Shown here: piece after piece, positions 59,970 to 64,000 of the stretch
Layout: the number at the start of each line of letters is the position of its first letter
Position numbering within the stretch: the stretch's first letter is position 1
Source of the DNA: Ailurus styani
Lineage: Eukaryota; Chordata; Mammalia; Carnivora; Ailuridae
Length of the DNA stretch: 64,000 bases
Direction of reading: 5' to 3'
Assembly: GCA_002007465.1 (NCBI GenBank)
Contig: LNAC01000742.1
Span: forward strand, 415,631 to 479,630
Position numbers and translations under genes: made by a program
Notes under the pieces: generated by a model
Told to the model about the DNA's origin: nothing
Seen by the model: the letters and a program-made list of their open reading frames with translations, nothing else
Databases searched by the model: none

Positions 59970-60925
59970 GGGGAATCGAAAGGAACTTACTATGGCAAGT
60001 TTTTTGCAAACAGTTGGGCTCAAATTCTGAGGTGTTAGAAGTCTGTGGCATTCACTGGCATCAAGTTGGGTGGACAGTGGTGCTCCAGGGGAGAGGGTGG
60101 GTGGAAGCCTGGGTGCAGATGGTAGACAATGTGGTGTGGAGATCTCCTGGGTCACACTGGGAGAGAACATTTCCCTTTCTGGAGTACATTTGGATGTGGG
60201 TATATTGCTTCTCCAAGGACAAGGGACTGATGGATGCCACTGAGAGGCATTCATTAGCAGCAGACAGAGGCATGTGCAGAGGGCAGATAACCTGGCTACA
60301 GCTTTTTGCTTGCTGTGTTTCATCATAGACTCCAGTCATTGAGACTATGCACATGCACAGTCATGTGACTGCTTTTCTTGGACAGAACAGTGGCAGGCAC
60401 AGTACTGAGAGGCTCTCTTCTGGGGGAGTGGAGAAGTTCTGTGCCTTGCTGGCTTCTTTAGGATTTGAAGTTTTGAATCCCAAACATGTGCTTGAGAACT
60501 GTGGCACAGGGCAGCAGGGGCACCCAGTGTGTGATGTACTGGGCATAGACAGGTTGAGGACAGGGATTGAAGGAAGCCTGGGACACAAGAGGGGAGATTT
60601 TTGATTTTCTGTGAGAGCTTCCTAAACAGTGAGGGATGTGAGTTCTTCTCTCCAAGAGGGCAGGGTAATGCCAATTTCCACCCCCTCAATATGCCCACCA
60701 GTACAGTCAGACTTCAATGAGCAACATAGCACCACCAGTGGAGGCTTGAGCTGCTTACACAAAAACCCATACCTCTTGCCCTGCAGGGGCATCTTTACTG
60801 AGGTCTGACTGAGCCAGTGCAGTGGGTCTCTCCATCAGAGGACCAACACAGGCTCCCTGCATGTACCAAGTCTACTGAACATAGACTGTTCCAAAGTGTC
60901 AGCTTCAGTACTCAGGGAAAGAGGA

Positions 60926-61215
60926 CCAGTTTTTTTTTTCCCCACGTTTTTCTTTGGAATCAGGTTTATAGTTTTTTATTTGTTGGCTTGGTTGGTTTTT
61001 TTTGTTTGTTTGTTTCCTTTTCTCATTTTTTGGATCAGCGTTACTTTTTTCTTTCTTTTCTTTTTCTTTCTTTCTCTGTCTTTAGAATTAGACTTACAGT
61101 TTTTTGCTTGTTTTTTTCTTTTTTCTTTTCTTTTCTTTTTTTTTTTTTTGTTCCTTCTCCTCTCTTTCTTTGGATCAGGATTTTTTTTTCCTTTCTTAAT
61201 CAGGCTTATTTTTTT
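60926..61215 (+). repeat. T-rich low-complexity tract in the LINE-1 5' region
   Basis: Nearly 300 bases dominated by T with C (TTTTTCTTTCTTTTCTTTTT). It creates spurious long Phe/Leu-rich (+) and Lys-rich (-) frames. Confidence 0.9.
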
Positions 61216-62756
61216 AATCAGGCTTATTTTAACAAACAAATCAAAGCACACCTAAATTCACACACACAGTTAAAGTCCAAGTGACACAAAAAGTCCAAAT
61301 ATTCCCCACTGCAGCCAAGGAGAAACTCTGCAGAGGGCTAACCTGTGGGAAAGAGCAGCCAAAACACAATAGCAGAGTGCACACAACCATACACCAGAAA
61401 CACTTCCTGAAGCACCAGGCCCTGGACAGTGTAGGATGCCTTCTTAATATAGCATTACCCTCCGGAGCAGGAAAAAAACCCAAAAAAACAAAAAAACAAA
61501 AAAAAAAAACAAGCCTTCATAACATGCAAAAGACAGAAACCTAGACAAAATGACAAGATGGAGGAATTCTCCCCAAAAGAAAGATCAAGAAGAAATCATA
61601 GCTAGGCATTTGCTCAAAACACATATAAGCAATATATCTGAACAAAAATTTAGAATAATAATTGTAAGAAGACTAGCTGGTCTTGAAAGAAATATAGAAG
61701 ACACCAGAGAAACCCTTGCTACAGAGATAAAGAGCTAAAAACTCTTTAGGCCCAAATGAAAATGCTATAACTGAAATGCAAAATGGATTGGTTGTAATCA
61801 CAATGAGGATGAAAGAAGCAGAAGAATGAATAGGTGATATAGAAACTAAAATTATGGAAAATAATGAAGCTGAAAAGAAGAGGGAAAGAAAAGTATTAGA
61901 CCATGAATATAGACTCTTAGGGAACTCAGTGATTCCATAAAGCACAATGATATCCATATCATAGGACTCCCAGAAGAACAGGAAGATGGGGCAAAAGGTT
62001 TATTTGAATAAATTACAGCTAAGAATCTCTCTCATCTGGGGAAGCAAACTGGCATTGAAGTCTAACAGGCAAAGAGAACTCCTATCAAAATCATCAAAAG
62101 CAGGTCAACACCAACACATATCATAGTGAAACTTACAAACACAGAGATAAAGAGAGAATTCTGAAAGCATCTAGGGACAAAAGTCTTTAACGTATAACAC
62201 ATAAAGTTAGCAGCAGATCTGTCCACAGAAACCTGCCACACCAGAAGAAAGTTGCATGATATATTTCACATGCTGAATGGGAAAAATATGTAGCCAAGAA
62301 TACTTTATCCAGCAAGACTCTCACTCAGAATAGGAGGTGAGTTAAGAGTTTCCAACAGAAACAAAAACTGAAGGAGTTCATAAACACTAAACCAATTCCA
62401 CAAGAAATATTAAAGGGTACACTTTGAGCATAAAAGGAGACCAAAAGCAACAAAGGGTAGAAAGGAACAAAGAAAATCAATAGGAATAGCAACTCTACAG
62501 ACAATACAATGGCATTAAATTTATATGTACCAATAATTACTCTGAATGTAAACAGACAAAAATTCTCCAATAAAAAGACATACGGTATCAGAATAAATAA
62601 AAAATAAAAAACCTTATAGATATGCTACTTACAAGAGACTCAATTTAGACCCAAAGACACCCCCAGATTGAAAGTGAGAGGGTGGAGAATCATCTATCAT
62701 GCAAATAAACACCAAAAGAAAACTGGAGTAGCCATACTTATATCAGACGAACTAAT

Positions 62757-62940
62757 TTTTTTTTTTAGAGAGGAAAAGAGAAAATGGAGGAGGGGCAGAG
62801 GATAGAAGAGAGAGAATCTTATGTGGGCTCCTCAACAAGCATGGAGGCAAATGAGGGGTTCAATCTCACAACCCTGAGATCATGACCTAGGTCAAAATCA
62901 GGATTTGGACACTTAACTAACTAAGCCACCCAAGTGTCCC
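62757..62940 (-). repeat. CAN-SINE in LINE-1
   Basis: T-run at left, AAGCCACCCAAGTGTCCC at right. Flanked by TCAGAC(G)AACTA on both sides. Confidence 0.9.
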
Positions 62941-63047
62941 TCAGACAACTAGATTTTAAACCAAAGACTGTAGTAAGAGATGAAGAAAAGCACTAGATCA
63001 TAATAAAGGGGTCTATCCAACAGCAAGATCTAACAAATGTAAATATT

Positions 63048-63249
63048 GGGGTGTCTGGGTGGCTTAGACAGTTGAGTGTCTGCTTTTGGCTCAGGGCATG
63101 GTCCCAGGGTCCTGGGATTGAGCCCTGTGTCAGGCTCCCTGCTCAGTGGAGAGCCTGATTTTCCCTCTTCCTCTGCTGTTCCCCTGCTTGTGCATGCTCT
63201 CTCTCTCTGTCTGTCAAATAAATAAATAAAAACTTTAAAAAAATACACT
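63048..63249 (+). repeat. CAN-SINE in LINE-1
   Basis: Perfect 10-bp duplication TGTAAATATT (63038-63047 and 63250-63259). Confidence 0.94.
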
Positions 63250-63504
63250 TGTAAATATTTATGCCCCCCAACTTGGGAGCAGCTAAATATATAAATCAAT
63301 TAATAACAAACTTAAAGAAACTCATTTATAATAATACAATAATAGTAGGGGACTTTAACAACCCACTCACAGCAATGGACATATTATCTAAGCAGAAGAT
63401 CAAAAAGGAAATAATGGCTTTCAATGACACACTGGACCAGATGGACTTAATAGATATATTCAGAGCATTTCAACCTAAAGCAGCCAGAATATATCAGAAT
63501 ACAT

Positions 63505-63698
63505 TTTTTTAGGATTGTTTATTTATTTATTTGAGAGAGAGAATGAGAGAGGGAGAGAACATGAGAGAGGGGAGGGTCAAAGGGAGAAGCAGACTCCCCA
63601 TTGATCAGGGATCCTTATGCGGAACTCGATCCTGGGATTCCAAGTTCATGACCTGAGCCAATGGCAGTCGCTTAACCAACTGAGCCACTCAGGCACCC
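63505..63698 (-). repeat. CAN-SINE in LINE-1
   Basis: TTTATTTATTTATTTGAGAG at left, GAGCCACTCAGGCACCC at right. Flanked by CAGAATA on both sides. Confidence 0.92.
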
Positions 63699-63953
63699 AG
63701 AATATTCTTTTTGAGTACACATGGAATGTTCTCCAGAACATCACATACTGAGTTACAAATCAGGCCTCAACCAGTACAAAAAATTTGAGATAATATCATG
63801 CATATTTTCAGACTACAGTGCTATGAAACTTGAAGTCAATCACAAAAAAAAATTTGAAACATCCACAAGTATATGGGGGATAAAGATCATCTTACTAAAA
63901 AATGAATGGGTAACCAGGAAATTAAAAAATATATTAAAAAATACGTGGAAGCA

Positions 63954-64000
63954 GGGGTGTCTGGGTGGCTCAGTTGGTTAAGCGACTGCCTTTGGCTCAG
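63954..64000 (+). repeat. CAN-SINE head, cut by window end
   Basis: GGGGTGTCTGGGTGGCTCAG and GTTGGTTAAGCGACTGCC: tRNA-like head only. Confidence 0.9.

Larger units (their letters stand above)
59970..64000 (+). repeat. LINE-1 with 5'UTR, ORF1 and start of ORF2 (runs off the window)
   Basis: About 59970-61549 has a 5'UTR-like composition (G+C-rich opening, ACCAGGCCCTGGACAGTGTA near its end). ORF1 starts at ATG 61550 (MTRWRNSPQKKDQEEIIARH) and breaks at 61738. Decayed ORF1 continues to about 62500. ORF2 endonuclease pieces follow: IIVGDFNNPLTAMDILSKQK (63339-63398) and AFNDTLDQMDLIDIFRAF. Four CAN-SINEs interrupt it from 62757 on. Left boundary approximate. Not coding-competent. Confidence 0.75.

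Noticed and set aside
60896..61284. Phe/Leu-rich 119-155 codon frames that look like membrane proteins
   Set aside because: Produced by translating the T-rich low-complexity tract; composition artefact.
1..64000. CRISPR arrays, operons, prophage or plasmid systems
   Set aside because: Repeats here are dispersed SINE/LINE elements and microsatellites. There is no regularly spaced repeat array and no bacterial gene organisation.

Overview
This is a mammalian nuclear genome window from a caniform carnivore. The main evidence is about 30 CAN-SINE (SINEC) insertions, which are tRNA-Lys-derived elements found only in carnivores. They have the 'GGCGCCTGGGTGGCTCAG' head, a CT-rich middle and an (AAATA)n / A-rich tail. 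Many of the youngest copies share the motif 'CTGCCTGCCTCTCTGCCTACTTG', which I associate with arctoid and especially mustelid genomes. That lineage call is inference. No prokaryotic, plasmid or viral gene system is present, and I found no CRISPR array, operon or new multi-gene system.

Only one protein-coding gene is recognisable: ADGRB3 (BAI3, adhesion G-protein-coupled receptor B3), on the minus strand. Its first coding exon (21127-21898) encodes the signal peptide, the CUB domain and the linker leading to the thrombospondin repeats (252 codons plus one base). Upstream on the minus strand (higher coordinates) lie a short 5'UTR intron (about 21.9-24.56 kb), a probable non-coding first exon with a strong donor at 24556/24557, and a CpG-rich promoter region (about 24.4-26.4 kb) interrupted by a 617-base assembly gap (25250-25866). 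Window positions 1-21126 are the start of the long intron after the first coding exon. Positions above about 26.4 kb are 5' flanking, gene-free DNA.

Layout: 1-16 kb is AT-rich intron with CAN-SINEs, MIR fragments and a Tigger fossil. From 16.0 to 28.9 kb there is no SINE or LINE-1 insertion, and this interval is centred on the promoter and first coding exon. From 28.9 to 44.7 kb is intergenic DNA with older repeats, a twin-primed LINE-1 and 5'-truncated LINE-1 3' ends. From 44.7 to 64 kb is dominated by broken LINE-1 copies in both orientations, several of them nested and punctured by SINEs with clear target-site duplications.

Points most worth a second look: a two-codon upstream ORF (Met-Thr-stop) ending one base before the ADGRB3 start codon; an in-frame intronic read-through ending at a stop followed by an AATAAA and a G/T-rich stretch, which could yield a short secreted CUB-only product; the repeat-free domain around the promoter; the twin-priming inversion with 10-bp target-site duplications; and a 70-bp tandem duplication with a single N at its junction that looks like an assembly artefact.
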